64,000 nucleotides of DNA from Paenibacillaceae bacterium (lineage in GTDB: Bacteria > Bacillota > Bacilli > Paenibacillales > Paenibacillaceae). Where the stretch lies: positions 41,738-105,737 of the forward strand of contig REGQ01000022.1 in NCBI GenBank assembly GCA_004134985.1, written 5' to 3'. Every line of letters begins with the position of its first letter. Positions within the stretch are counted from its first letter, which is position 1. Both the position numbers and the translations under genes were made by a program. Positions 17,813 through 25,729 of the stretch are shown here, piece after piece. Under the pieces are notes generated by a model that ran no database searches, was not told the origin of the DNA, and was given only the letters and a program-made list of their open reading frames with translations.

Positions 17813-18328
17813 ATGGTTAACCATGACATACGTAAAGAACAGATCATCGATAAAGCGATTGAATTGTTCTCCGAGAAGGGCTATTACAAGACAACAAGCG
17901 GCCAGGTCGCACAAGCGGTTGGGGTGACTCAACCCTATGTTTATTATTTTTTCAAAAACAAAGAAGAATTGTTCAAGGCGGTCATTGACAAAGCGGTTCA
18001 ACGTCTCTATGAATCTTTTTCCACTTTTGCAGAAGCGCCTGCGGACCTTATCATTGACCAAATGGGAGAAGCGTTCGATGAGATCTTACAGAACAACCGC
18101 CAGGAGATTCTGCTGATCATGTTGTCCCAATCGATCTCCGAACCTGAGATCCGCCAGCATGTTAGAGAAAAATATCGTTTTATGCATGAAGAGATTACGA
18201 AGATCATCAGGCAATCTGGAATTGCTGACCCTGAGATCGAAGCCGCCCAATTCATTGGCATGGGACTGATGATAACAACTGCTGAAGTGCTCGATCTCCC
18301 GCAACTCCGCCTATTTAAAGAAGATTAA
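17813..18328 (+). CDS. TetR/AcrR-family transcriptional regulator
   Basis: About 171 residues from ATG 17813, which has GAGGAG at a good distance; an in-frame ATG at 17795 lies inside the palindrome and is less likely. The N-terminal helix-turn-helix is clear (IIDKAIELFSEKGYYKTT, GQVAQAVGVTQPYVYYFF, KNKEELFKAV). The C-terminal half is a ligand-binding helical domain without strong identity. The matching palindromes before this gene and before 18440 suggest that it represses itself and the methyltransferase-MMPL operon. Confidence 0.92.
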   Translation: MVNHDIRKEQIIDKAIELFSEKGYYKTTSGQVAQAVGVTQPYVYYFFKNKEELFKAVIDKAVQRLYESFSTFAEAPADLIIDQMGEAFDEILQNNRQEILLIMLSQSISEPEIRQHVREKYRFMHEEITKIIRQSGIADPEIEAAQFIGMGLMITTAEVLDLPQLRLFKED

Positions 18329-18392
18329 AAAACACAAGCGACAACTTCGCAACATGGCTGCACTATATGTGCCGCCATCTCTTTTGCAGCAT

Positions 18393-18416
18393 TATTTATT
18401 TATATATAAATAAATA
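18393..18416. promoter_or_regulatory. 24-bp perfect palindrome, probable TetR operator
   Basis: TATTTATTTATA is followed immediately by its own reverse complement (18393-18404 / 18405-18416). It lies 24 bp upstream of the methyltransferase ATG and matches the palindrome overlapping the TetR promoter. Confidence 0.7.
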
Positions 18417-18439
18417 CACTCGTAAAAAGGAGATTTATT

Positions 18440-19006
18440 ATGATTAAAAGCACTTTTCATGACAAGTTATTATTTCTTTACAAATACTTTCGCTATCCCA
18501 AGCAGATTGGAAGCGTCACTCCCAGTTCGAAGTTCCTTGCCTTGGAGATGGCAACCGGAATCAACTGGCACCAAACCAGGTCGATCGCAGAGTTAGGGGC
18601 AGGAACCGGGACGGTAACGCAGTGGATCAGTGCCTTGAATATTACGCGTGCCGAAGTAATTTTATTTGAGAAAGACGGAGACTTGCGCTCGCATCTGCAA
18701 TGTCAAAATCCGGACACGCCAATTTACCCCGATGCGCTTCAAATCCGGGATGCCTTGCGGAGAACGGGCATAGCACAGCTCGACGCCGTCATCAGCGGGC
18801 TCCCTTTCTACAATTTCGATCAAAACACGCGTGAACATCTGCTTGAAGAGATCAGCTCAGCGCTCAAGCCGGGCGGGCAATTCATTGCCTTCCAGTACTC
18901 ATTGCAAATGAAAAAGACACTTCAGCAGCGGTTCACACTCGATAAAATTTCTTTTGTCCCGTGGAATTTCCCCCCTGCCTTCGTCTACTTCTGTCGCAAC
19001 AAATAA
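18440..19006 (+). CDS. SAM-dependent methyltransferase, PmtA-like
   Basis: 188 residues, ATG 18440 behind AAAAGGAG. The SAM-binding motif I is ELGAGTGT (51-58). The KQIGSVTPSSKFLA opening and the SGLPFYNFDQNTREHLLEEI segment are typical of the phospholipid N-methyltransferase / KsgA-like group often found beside TetR regulators. It could methylate lipids such as phosphatidylethanolamine at the membrane, or act on an unknown small molecule. It shares an operon with the MMPL transporter 43 bp downstream and probably has the TetR operator in its promoter. Confidence 0.83.
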   Translation: MIKSTFHDKLLFLYKYFRYPKQIGSVTPSSKFLALEMATGINWHQTRSIAELGAGTGTVTQWISALNITRAEVILFEKDGDLRSHLQCQNPDTPIYPDALQIRDALRRTGIAQLDAVISGLPFYNFDQNTREHLLEEISSALKPGGQFIAFQYSLQMKKTLQQRFTLDKISFVPWNFPPAFVYFCRNK

Positions 19007-19049
19007 TAATATAGGCTTGTTAATCATTCAGAGAGCAGGTGTTTTGACT

Positions 19050-21224
19050 ATGAAAAGCAATACCCTATTCGCAAAACTTGGCCGCATAGCTGCAAGACGG
19101 CGGGGCTGGTTCCTCATTGTAACTACGGCGTTCCTCCTCTTCGCAGGTGTATGGGGAACCGGAGCTTTTGGCTCGCTCACTGGCGGGGCGGGTTTCGAAG
19201 ATCCGACCAGCGAGTCAGGAATCGCGGACGACATTTTGTCTGGTTCTCTTGGCCGCTACGCCGCCGATGTCGTCGTCATCTACGAACATGCCGACAAATA
19301 TGTCGATGATCCCGATTTTGCCCATTCGGTTCAGAGCGCGCTCACCCGGATCAAGCCAGACGAGGTCACGCGGATCGAATCCTATTGGTCGACACAATCG
19401 CCGGATTTTGTATCCGCCGACCGTCATTCAACTTATGTCGCTATTCAGTTGCCTGGCAAGGACGATGTCACACGAGTTGCGGAATATAAGGCGATCCAGC
19501 ACCGTCTCCAAGTGGAAGGCTTTCACGTGCGATTTGGCGGGATTACCGCGATGACTGAACAGGTCAACGCACAAACGGGGCGGGATATCGTCAGGGCCGA
19601 GATTTTGTCAATACCGGTGCTGATTGTTGTTATGGTGCTCATATTTCGTAGTGCAGTAGCCGCTTCTCTACCTCTTGCGATCGGCAGCGTGGTCGCCCTC
19701 GGTTCGTTTGTCGTGCTGCGAATATTGACCGGGTTTGTGGAAGTGTCGAGTTTCTCTATCAATGTATTGACAATTCTGGGTCTAGGCTTGGCAATTGATT
19801 ACGCGTTATTTATTGTGAACCGGTTTCGCGAGGAGCTTGCCTCTGGCAAAACAGTTGACAATGCCGTAGAACATACGATGGCTACAGCCGGCCGTACTGT
19901 GGCATTCTCTGGTTTGACCGTGGCAGTGTCTTTGCTTGGCTTAATTCTGTTCCCCTCCAGATTTCTCAGTTCAATGGGATATGCCAGTGTATCTGTCGTT
20001 CTTTTTGCCGTAGTCAGCTCGATGACCGTGCTGCCTGCGCTGTTGAGTTATACCGGACACCGAATTAATTCCCTTCAAATCCCGCTTCCCCGTTTCCGCA
20101 AGGCAAACAAACCCGCTGCTGCGGACCGCGGCAGATGGTACCGGGTTGCCCAGGCCGTCATGCGCAGACCTTGGATGAGTACGGTCGTTCTCGTCACCGC
20201 TCTTGTTGTATCGGGGTTGCCGTTCTTGAACGTGCAATGGGGAAGACCTGGTGAATGGGTACTTCCCCAAGGGACGGACAGCAGGGTAGTCAGTCAGCAG
20301 TTGGCTTCCGATTACCCCAAAGACCCGACCAAATTCATAACGGCCGTCGTCCGCTTGCCGTCAGCAGCTGAACCTTCCGACTCCAGAATTGTAATAGATA
20401 ACATCGTTCCCCGGATGGCTCATGTACATGGCATAGACAACGTGGCAGCTACCGGTGCCTACGATAATATGGTACGACTAAGCTTGCAGTATTCTGCTGA
20501 TCCACTATCCAAGGATGCACAGGCGATGGTCCGTGAGCTGCGATCGCTTGACATGCCCGAGGGTTACGATGTCCTTTACACAGGCCGTCCAGCATCGTTT
20601 GTCGATATGTTGGACAGCATCAGTTCCCGAATGCCATGGATGGCTCTCGCTGTCGTTATTTCATCATTCGTCATCCTGTTCCTCGCCTTTGGTTCGGTGC
20701 TGCTCCCGCTCAAGTCCATTCTCATGAATTTGCTCTCCCTGGCAGCTTCATTCGGGGCGATCAAGCTGATTTTTCAGGATGGCTACTTGTCAAATCTCTT
20801 GAATTTCGTACCGGTCGGTTCGATAGACATTAATATGCCTGTCCTGATTCTGGCCATTACGTTCGGGTTGTCTATGGATTATGAAGTGTTCTTGTTATCC
20901 AGAGTGCGCGAAGAATGGGATCGCACCCGTGATCCGGTAGAATCAATGGCTGTCGGTTTGCAGCAAACGGGGAAGATCATCACAAGCGCGGCATTGCTGC
21001 TCGTTATCGTGGTAAGCGGATTTCTGGCCTCGGATATTACGTTCATGAAAATGATCGGCGTGGGACTCATCATCACCATCGTTATTGACGCGACCCTTGT
21101 ACGCGCGCTCCTGGTTCCCGCCACCATGCGACTGTTAGGCCACGCAGCCTGGTGGGCACCGGCTCCGTTGGCGAAATGGTGGGACAGGCATGGCTTCAAA
21201 GAAAACTCTCCCAAGAGCATGTAA
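19050..21224 (+). CDS. MMPL-family (RND-type) membrane transporter
   Basis: 724 residues from ATG 19050; upstream starts would lie in the methyltransferase gene. It has the two-fold architecture of MMPL proteins: an N-terminal membrane helix, an extracytoplasmic domain, then six helices, repeated once. Conserved blocks are TILGLGLAIDYALFIVNRFREEL in the first half and ILAITFGLSMDYEVFLLSRVREEW in the second, each holding the acidic and Tyr residues of the proton relay. Such proteins export lipids or drugs. The context (TetR and lipid-type methyltransferase) suggests an inducible lipid or toxic-compound exporter. A strong terminator follows 6 bp after the stop. Confidence 0.94.
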   Translation: MKSNTLFAKLGRIAARRRGWFLIVTTAFLLFAGVWGTGAFGSLTGGAGFEDPTSESGIADDILSGSLGRYAADVVVIYEHADKYVDDPDFAHSVQSALTRIKPDEVTRIESYWSTQSPDFVSADRHSTYVAIQLPGKDDVTRVAEYKAIQHRLQVEGFHVRFGGITAMTEQVNAQTGRDIVRAEILSIPVLIVVMVLIFRSAVAASLPLAIGSVVALGSFVVLRILTGFVEVSSFSINVLTILGLGLAIDYALFIVNRFREELASGKTVDNAVEHTMATAGRTVAFSGLTVAVSLLGLILFPSRFLSSMGYASVSVVLFAVVSSMTVLPALLSYTGHRINSLQIPLPRFRKANKPAAADRGRWYRVAQAVMRRPWMSTVVLVTALVVSGLPFLNVQWGRPGEWVLPQGTDSRVVSQQLASDYPKDPTKFITAVVRLPSAAEPSDSRIVIDNIVPRMAHVHGIDNVAATGAYDNMVRLSLQYSADPLSKDAQAMVRELRSLDMPEGYDVLYTGRPASFVDMLDSISSRMPWMALAVVISSFVILFLAFGSVLLPLKSILMNLLSLAASFGAIKLIFQDGYLSNLLNFVPVGSIDINMPVLILAITFGLSMDYEVFLLSRVREEWDRTRDPVESMAVGLQQTGKIITSAALLLVIVVSGFLASDITFMKMIGVGLIITIVIDATLVRALLVPATMRLLGHAAWWAPAPLAKWWDRHGFKENSPKSM

Positions 21225-21230
21225 CACAAA

Positions 21231-21265
21231 AAACGCGCACGTCTCCATAAGGAGAGTGCGCGTTT
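21231..21265. terminator. Rho-independent terminator after the MMPL gene
   Basis: AAACGCGCAC (21231-21240) pairs with GTGCGCGTTT (21256-21265), with an inner TCTCC/GGAGA pair. It could serve both strands, since the erm-like gene converges on it. Confidence 0.85.
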
Positions 21266-21370
21266 GCATATCGGAGATGGAAAAATGGCAGGTCATCCGT
21301 GCTTAGGCTTTCAGCGAATGTCCGCCTCCTCTCGCGCCAGACCTGCTTTACTAATATTAGCGCAACCATC

Positions 21371-22201
21371 TTATGGCCAACGATAGGCCGGCACATGCTG
21401 AAGCATTGCCTGAAACAAAATTGCCCACTGCTCTTCCGTTAGGGAAGCAACGGCTTGGTCGCGGTTCGCTCGCGCTTTCGCTAGCGTCTTTGTCAATTGA
21501 GGAGCTGTAAAAATCCCCCTGCAAGCTTCCTTGACCGACAGCTTTCGTTCCCGCAAAGCATACGCTGCAAAAACATAAAACCGTCTATGCTGCCCCGGCT
21601 GAAGCAAAGGCAATTTCCTGCGAATAAGGCTTACAATGGCACCATCGACCCGCGGGGGAGGAGCAAAATGTGTGCGGGGCACCACTTTTTTCAATTCCAT
21701 TCGGAAGTTCATTCTCCACGTCAGCAGTCGCGGATCAATCGTACAGTCTGCCGTAAATCTTTGGGCAGCCCCTTTCTCCATAATCAGCGCCCCTCCCTGA
21801 AACCATTTTCCTTCATCGCCCAGCAGCTTCTCCAGCGTAGCCGTCGTAATGGAAAAGGGAATATTGGCCACAACCCAAAAAGAGCGCGAGGGCAAATTCA
21901 GATAGCGGAAGTCGGCTTCGACGATGGTCACTTGGGAAACTTTCTCCGTTTTTGTACGAAGCAGCTCCACGAACTGCCGATCATGCTCCACAGCAATCAC
22001 CTTCCCGAATTGTTCAGCTAATGGAAAAGTCAAAGCGCCTTTGCCCGCCCCGATGTCAAGCACAAGATCCTCCGCTTTCAAGGGAACTGTACGGATCAAT
22101 TCTGCAATTGTTTTAGGGTTGTGCAGCAAATGTTGTCCGGAAAAGTTGGGACCTGCCAGTGCTTTTCTTACCTTTCGATGGCGCTTGTTTTGTATATACA
22201 T
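21371..22201 (-). CDS. erm: Erm-type 23S rRNA adenine N6-methyltransferase
   Basis: 276 residues from ATG 22201, with GGGAGG upstream. N-terminal GPNFSGQHLLHNPKTI is the Erm signature, motif I is GAGKG (51-55) and the catalytic motif IV is NIPF (113-116). The C-terminal helical domain (KLSVKEACRGIF) is complete. Erm enzymes methylate A2058 of 23S rRNA and give macrolide-lincosamide-streptogramin B resistance. Length and sequence style fit the chromosomal Bacillus-type enzymes (ErmD/ErmK group). The reading frame stays open for 73 further codons upstream, but these overlap the leader and attenuator structures and lack a start site, so they are not counted as coding. Resistance itself is inferred. 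Confidence 0.9.
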   Translation of the reverse strand: MYIQNKRHRKVRKALAGPNFSGQHLLHNPKTIAELIRTVPLKAEDLVLDIGAGKGALTFPLAEQFGKVIAVEHDRQFVELLRTKTEKVSQVTIVEADFRYLNLPSRSFWVVANIPFSITTATLEKLLGDEGKWFQGGALIMEKGAAQRFTADCTIDPRLLTWRMNFRMELKKVVPRTHFAPPPRVDGAIVSLIRRKLPLLQPGQHRRFYVFAAYALRERKLSVKEACRGIFTAPQLTKTLAKARANRDQAVASLTEEQWAILFQAMLQHVPAYRWP

Positions 22202-22250
22202 ATTCTGATATCCTCCCGTTTTCGTTTTTTGATCCTTAATGGAACATAAG

Positions 22251-22276
22251 AAAAAACCGCAAGCGACTGCCTGCGG
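22251..22276 (-). promoter_or_regulatory. Intrinsic terminator in the erm leader, probable attenuator
   Basis: On the minus strand CCGCAGGC pairs with GCTTGCGG (one G-T pair) around loop AGTC and is followed by TTTTTTCTT. It lies between short leader frames (22294-22385) and the erm start (22201), so transcription would stop here unless the terminator is prevented from folding. This is the arrangement of ribosome-mediated attenuators such as ermK and vmlR. Confidence 0.7.
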
Positions 22277-22316
22277 CGGGAGAACGGGATGATTCAGCCC
22301 AATTCCATTCGAATGA

Positions 22317-22385
22317 TCATGTGCAAACAGCTTCGTCGTCCTTTGGACAGCGAAACGAATGTTTGCCAGAGAAATACAAGTCCAT
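22317..22385 (-). CDS. Candidate erm leader peptide, 22 codons
   Basis: A frame from ATG 22385 to TGA 22317, beginning MDLYFSGKHSF. Its stop overlaps the ATG of an 8-codon frame (22294-22320, MIIRMELG). Either could be the sensing leader of an attenuator that ends at the terminator 22251-22276. The ribosome-binding site (AGGCTC) is weak. Neither matches a known arrest motif that I recognise. Confidence 0.4.
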   Translation of the reverse strand: MDLYFSGKHSFRCPKDDEAVCT

Positions 22386-22516
22386 TTAGCTGAACGAGCC
22401 TGTCTTTTCTTGTATTTCAAACAAACCTTGCTTTAGCAGCAAGATTCCCTTCGAATGAATGGTTAGTGCTGGTCTAGGATTAGATGGCATATCGATAAGA
22501 ATAAAGTTTACAGCAC

Positions 22517-22546
22517 AAAAAAGAGACAGAAGTTCCGTCCCCTCTT
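22517..22546 (-). terminator. Rho-independent terminator, probably of the CDF gene
   Basis: On the minus strand, AAGAGGGGACGGAA folds with TTCTGTCTCTT and is followed by TTTTGTGC. It lies about 265 bp after the stop of the metal exporter gene; the stretch between (22547-22810) holds nothing I recognise. Confidence 0.6.
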
Positions 22547-22810
22547 CACAGCTTTATCCGGCAGGATATCCTAAAATGGGCAGACCGATTCCGTTTACTC
22601 CGCACGCAGGCAGAGCCTTTGAACACTATTTAATTTAGTGGCACAAAGCGTCGAAACGAAATCTTACTGAATATATAGCACCCATTGTTAGAACAAGCCT
22701 CCATTCCTATAATTAGTCGTATTGTAACACATAAGCAACATTCTGAAAAGCCATTATCCTACAAATAAACACCTGCTAGAGATTCACTATTATATGTTCT
22801 TCCCTTAAAA

Positions 22811-23761
22811 TCAATGATGGTGATGACCGTGACCAGATGATTCAGCTTTCACTTTGCATAAAATCGAATGGTCATGCTTATGTGCAGACGTTTCGAATTG
22901 GATCGTCACATGCTGAATACCTTTGTGTTCAAGATCATGTTCGATTTTACGCAGCATTTTTTCACTTTCAGCAATTGACATTGTGTCATCCACTACTACA
23001 TGGCAGGAAAGTGCATTTAAGCCGCTTGTAATCGACCACACGTGCAAATCGTGCACACCTTGAATACCTGTTGTATTTGTGATGGTTTGAATCACATCGT
23101 TCATTTCTACATTTGTCGGTGTCCCTTCCATAAGTACATGCAGTCCAGACTTCATCACATAATAGCCGCTGCGTAAAACCAGAGCAGCGACGATAACACT
23201 CGCTAACGGATCCGCCCATCCCCATCCAAAGAACATGATAAGAAGCGCAGCGATAATTGCCCCGACTGAACCCAGCATATCACTAATGACATGTAGAAAT
23301 GCCCCACGCATATTTAAGTTGTTTTCTGTGTCCCCGCCACGCATCATAATCCATGCCACCAAAATATTAACCGCCAAACCGATACTGCTGATGATCAGCA
23401 TCCCTGTTGTTGCAACTTCAGGCGGATTGGAAAACCGCTGGATCGCTTCATAAAAAATTACGAGTGCGATGAGGATTAATGTCACACCATTTAGTACCGC
23501 TGCTAATATTTCAAAACGTTTATATCCGAATGTCTTGCTAAGATTTGCTGCCTTCTCACCAAACTTAAACGCCAGCAATGCAATTCCTAACGCTAGCGCA
23601 TCACTTAACATGTGGCCTGCATCTGATAGCAGCGCCAGACTGTTTGTTACGTACCCGCCTACTGCTTCTACAAACATATAACCGGTAATGATAAGGAACG
23701 ATATTAATAATATTTTTTTATTCGCGCCATGTGTATGATCGTGCCCGTGACCTTGTCCCAT
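22811..23761 (-). CDS. czcD: Cation diffusion facilitator metal exporter, CzcD/ZitB-like
   Basis: 316 residues, ATG 23761. Histidine-rich ends (HGHDHTHG and HGHHHH) flank six membrane helices. The transport-site residues are complete: Asp47, His50 and Asp54 in LLSDAGHMLSD, and His156/Asp160 in HVISDMLGS. The cytosolic C-terminal domain (GIQGVHDLHVWSITSGLNALSCHV) is the usual CDF metal sensor. The family exchanges Zn2+, Co2+ or Cd2+ for protons. Upstream is a strong promoter with a CzrA/SmtB-like palindrome at the predicted start of transcription, so zinc-type induction is likely. Confidence 0.95.
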   Translation of the reverse strand: MGQGHGHDHTHGANKKILLISFLIITGYMFVEAVGGYVTNSLALLSDAGHMLSDALALGIALLAFKFGEKAANLSKTFGYKRFEILAAVLNGVTLILIALVIFYEAIQRFSNPPEVATTGMLIISSIGLAVNILVAWIMMRGGDTENNLNMRGAFLHVISDMLGSVGAIIAALLIMFFGWGWADPLASVIVAALVLRSGYYVMKSGLHVLMEGTPTNVEMNDVIQTITNTTGIQGVHDLHVWSITSGLNALSCHVVVDDTMSIAESEKMLRKIEHDLEHKGIQHVTIQFETSAHKHDHSILCKVKAESSGHGHHHH

Positions 23762-23829
23762 ACTATCTCCCCCTAAAATGCAACGCTCCGAATAAAGAGA
23801 TTCGTTGATTCATTATTTCTTGGATTCCT

Positions 23830-23861
23830 TTTCTACATTTCATCTTTTCTACATTTCATCT
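23830..23861. repeat. Short tandem repeat in the czcD leader
   Basis: TTTCTACATTTCATCT occurs twice in direct succession on the plus strand, within the 5' untranslated region of the metal exporter mRNA. Confidence 0.7.
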
Positions 23862-23929
23862 TTTCTTCGATTCATCTAGAGTATTCGCACATTCACCTCC
23901 ATATAAAACAAATCACATAATTTAATTAT

Positions 23930-23982
23930 ATATGATCATGTATTCATATGTATAATATATTATTTCATTGATTGAATGTCAA
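23930..23982 (-). promoter_or_regulatory. czcD promoter with ArsR/CzrA-like operator
   Basis: On the minus strand TTGACA (23982-23977), a 17-bp spacer and TATATT (23959-23954) form a near-consensus promoter. ATATGAATACATGATCATAT (23949-23930) lies at the expected start point. It resembles the imperfect 12-2-12 palindrome bound by SmtB/CzrA zinc sensors (arms ATATGA / TCATAT). No ArsR-type gene is in the window. Confidence 0.65.
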
Positions 23983-24059
23983 CCCTATCGTTACAGCTTT
24001 GAAAACAGGCCATCCAAACATTATTGAACTTGGCTATTGTTAATTCAGCACAGTGCGGA

Positions 24060-24300
24060 CTCCCCTCTACGGATCTATGCTGCAAACATTTGGAGCGAGC
24101 GGACACACGTTCCGCTAAATCGCCCAAAACAAGCAAAAAATGGATTTGGCGGCCACCAGATCCGTTATTCGTATAAAAAGTGTGTTATTTAGCGAGTTTT
24201 GGTGCCAATAACGGAACGTCTGGCCGCGAAAATCCATTATAGGTGTTTTTTGGTCAAATAGCGGAACCAGTGGCCACGAAAATCTGCCGCTCAACAAGCG
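24060..24300. repeat. Cluster of diverged intergenic repeat units
   Basis: Three versions of one unit are seen. Two direct copies about 50 bp apart carry AATAACGGAACGTCTGGCC (from 24207) and AAATAGCGGAACCAGTGGCC (from about 24256), each continuing CGAAAATC. An inverted copy at about 24135-24170 reads GGCGGCCACCAGATCCGTTA. A fourth fragment (GAGCGGACACACGTTCCGCT, near 24091-24115) may also belong. No gene lies here. Confidence 0.65.
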
Positions 24301-24415
24301 TGAACGCTGACGCAAAATAGCCTTGATTAAGCAGCTTGCGCTGACGATAATCAAAGCTAAATGCTTCACTTTTCTCCGGCCATGATCCGTACGATGAATC
24401 CCCCTGTCATTGCAA

Positions 24416-24979
24416 CTACAACTGCGGCTGGTAGCAAAGCAAGACATTGCCTGAACGGAATGCGTGCGTTTGTGTCAGCTTAAGATTCATCTTGTCGTTC
24501 AATTCTTGCACAAAAGGTCTCCCTGCGCCTAATACAACCGGATTCACAATAATCTGGTATTCGTCAATGAGATTAAGTTTTGATAAACTTGAAACTAATG
24601 CAGCACTGCCTAACACAAGCAAATTATTAGCAAATTGGGATTTAAGTCTGGCAATTTCCTTGGCAAGATCACCATTTACTACTTCAGCAAATTCCCATTC
24701 GGCTCTTTCCAGTGTTTTTGTAAAAACGAATTTAGGCAACCGATTCATCTGTCCTGCGATAATTGTATTATGAATGTCGTTGCTTGATGCTGCAGTCGGC
24801 CAATAGCTTGCCATCCGCTCATAAGTCACGCGGCCGAATACAATACCAGTTGCCGATTGCAGCAGGGCGGCAGCGTATTCGTTATATTCTTCATCCACAT
24901 TGTGCCAATCAATTTCCCTGTTTAGACCCTCATGGCAGCCATCAGCCGATACCATCATCTGTGATATAATTTTCCCCAT
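24416..24979 (-). CDS. DHFR-family (RibD C-terminal domain) reductase-like protein
   Basis: 187 residues. QMMVSADGCHEG at the start, FGRVTYERMASYWP, and VLGSAALVSSLSKLNLIDEYQIIVNPVVLGAGRPF match the RibD C-terminal/YyaP-type dihydrofolate-reductase-like proteins. The family binds NADPH, but the substrates of these stand-alone members are mostly unknown. ATG 24979 follows the stop of a paralogue by 1 nt, so the two form a tandem, cotranscribed pair. Confidence 0.88.
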   Translation of the reverse strand: MGKIISQMMVSADGCHEGLNREIDWHNVDEEYNEYAAALLQSATGIVFGRVTYERMASYWPTAASSNDIHNTIIAGQMNRLPKFVFTKTLERAEWEFAEVVNGDLAKEIARLKSQFANNLLVLGSAALVSSLSKLNLIDEYQIIVNPVVLGAGRPFVQELNDKMNLKLTQTHAFRSGNVLLCYQPQL

Positions 24980-24980
24980 T

Positions 24981-25562
24981 TTATCGCCCTTTCACCTGTG
25001 GATTGACACATCGGTAACCCAGCAGCACCACACCGCAACCGAACGGCTTCGTTTCGATCAATTCCAGCTCGACCTTGGAGTGCGATGCTGCAAACAGCCG
25101 TTTGCCGCTTCCAAGAATAACGGGATGAACGTAGAGCAGAAGCTCATCGACTAACCCCTGCTGTATAAAGGTCGCAGCGAGGTTAGCGCCCCCCAGCAAC
25201 AGGTCCCCTCCAGGCATGCTCTTCTGTTCGGCAATTGCTTGCTGAATGCCATCCTTGACAACAACGCTGTTCCATTCCGCCTTGTCTATCGTTCTGGAGA
25301 AAACAATCTTGGGTATGCTTTTCCATGTGCGCGCATATTCAATCTCTTGCTGCGATGCCGAGGGATTATTGTCTGCTGATGGCCAGTAGGCCGCCATGTT
25401 CTCATAGGTACGTCTTCCATATAAATGAGTATCTACATTTTTTTCGCGATTGTTAATATAGTGGAAGAGTTCTTCGTCCGGAGCACTCCAATCAATTTCT
25501 CCAAGAGGCCCTTCAACAAAGCCGTCTAACGATACCATTTGGGAGTAGATTACTTTGCGCAT
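24981..25562 (-). CDS. DHFR-family (RibD C-terminal domain) reductase-like protein, paralogue
   Basis: 193 residues. Two adjacent ATGs occur (25565 and 25562); the second is better spaced from AAAGGAG. Motifs parallel the downstream gene: YSQMVSLDGFVEGP, YGRRTYENMAAYWP, LLLGGANLAATFIQQGLVDELLLYVHPVILGSGKRLF. The pair probably arose by tandem duplication and has diverged considerably. Substrate unknown. Confidence 0.88.
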   Translation of the reverse strand: MRKVIYSQMVSLDGFVEGPLGEIDWSAPDEELFHYINNREKNVDTHLYGRRTYENMAAYWPSADNNPSASQQEIEYARTWKSIPKIVFSRTIDKAEWNSVVVKDGIQQAIAEQKSMPGGDLLLGGANLAATFIQQGLVDELLLYVHPVILGSGKRLFAASHSKVELELIETKPFGCGVVLLGYRCVNPQVKGR

Positions 25563-25663
25563 CATACCGCTCCTTTATAACGTATTTAAGCTCTAATTGT
25601 AGCATAAATTATGGTATCGCATTTCTTATCGATTGCCGTTGTTGAAGGCGAAGTTTTCCGGAT

Positions 25664-25690
25664 GCTTGCGACTGGAAACCAGTCGCAAGC
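25664..25690. terminator. Perfect 12-bp hairpin downstream of the FAD oxidoreductase gene
   Basis: GCTTGCGACTGG (25664-25675) and its exact complement (25679-25690) are separated by AAA. It lies 40 bp after the stop at 25730. No T-run follows on the minus strand, so termination or 3' end protection is only a guess. Confidence 0.5.
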
Positions 25691-25729
25691 TCCAACAAAA
25701 CCTATGTCCTGACGTTGATATCAAACCTG

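Noticed and set aside
23762..23947. NiCo-type riboswitch in the long czcD leader
   Set aside because: The leader length invites it, but I could not recognise the paired stems of a four-way junction; the AT-rich repeats do not fit.
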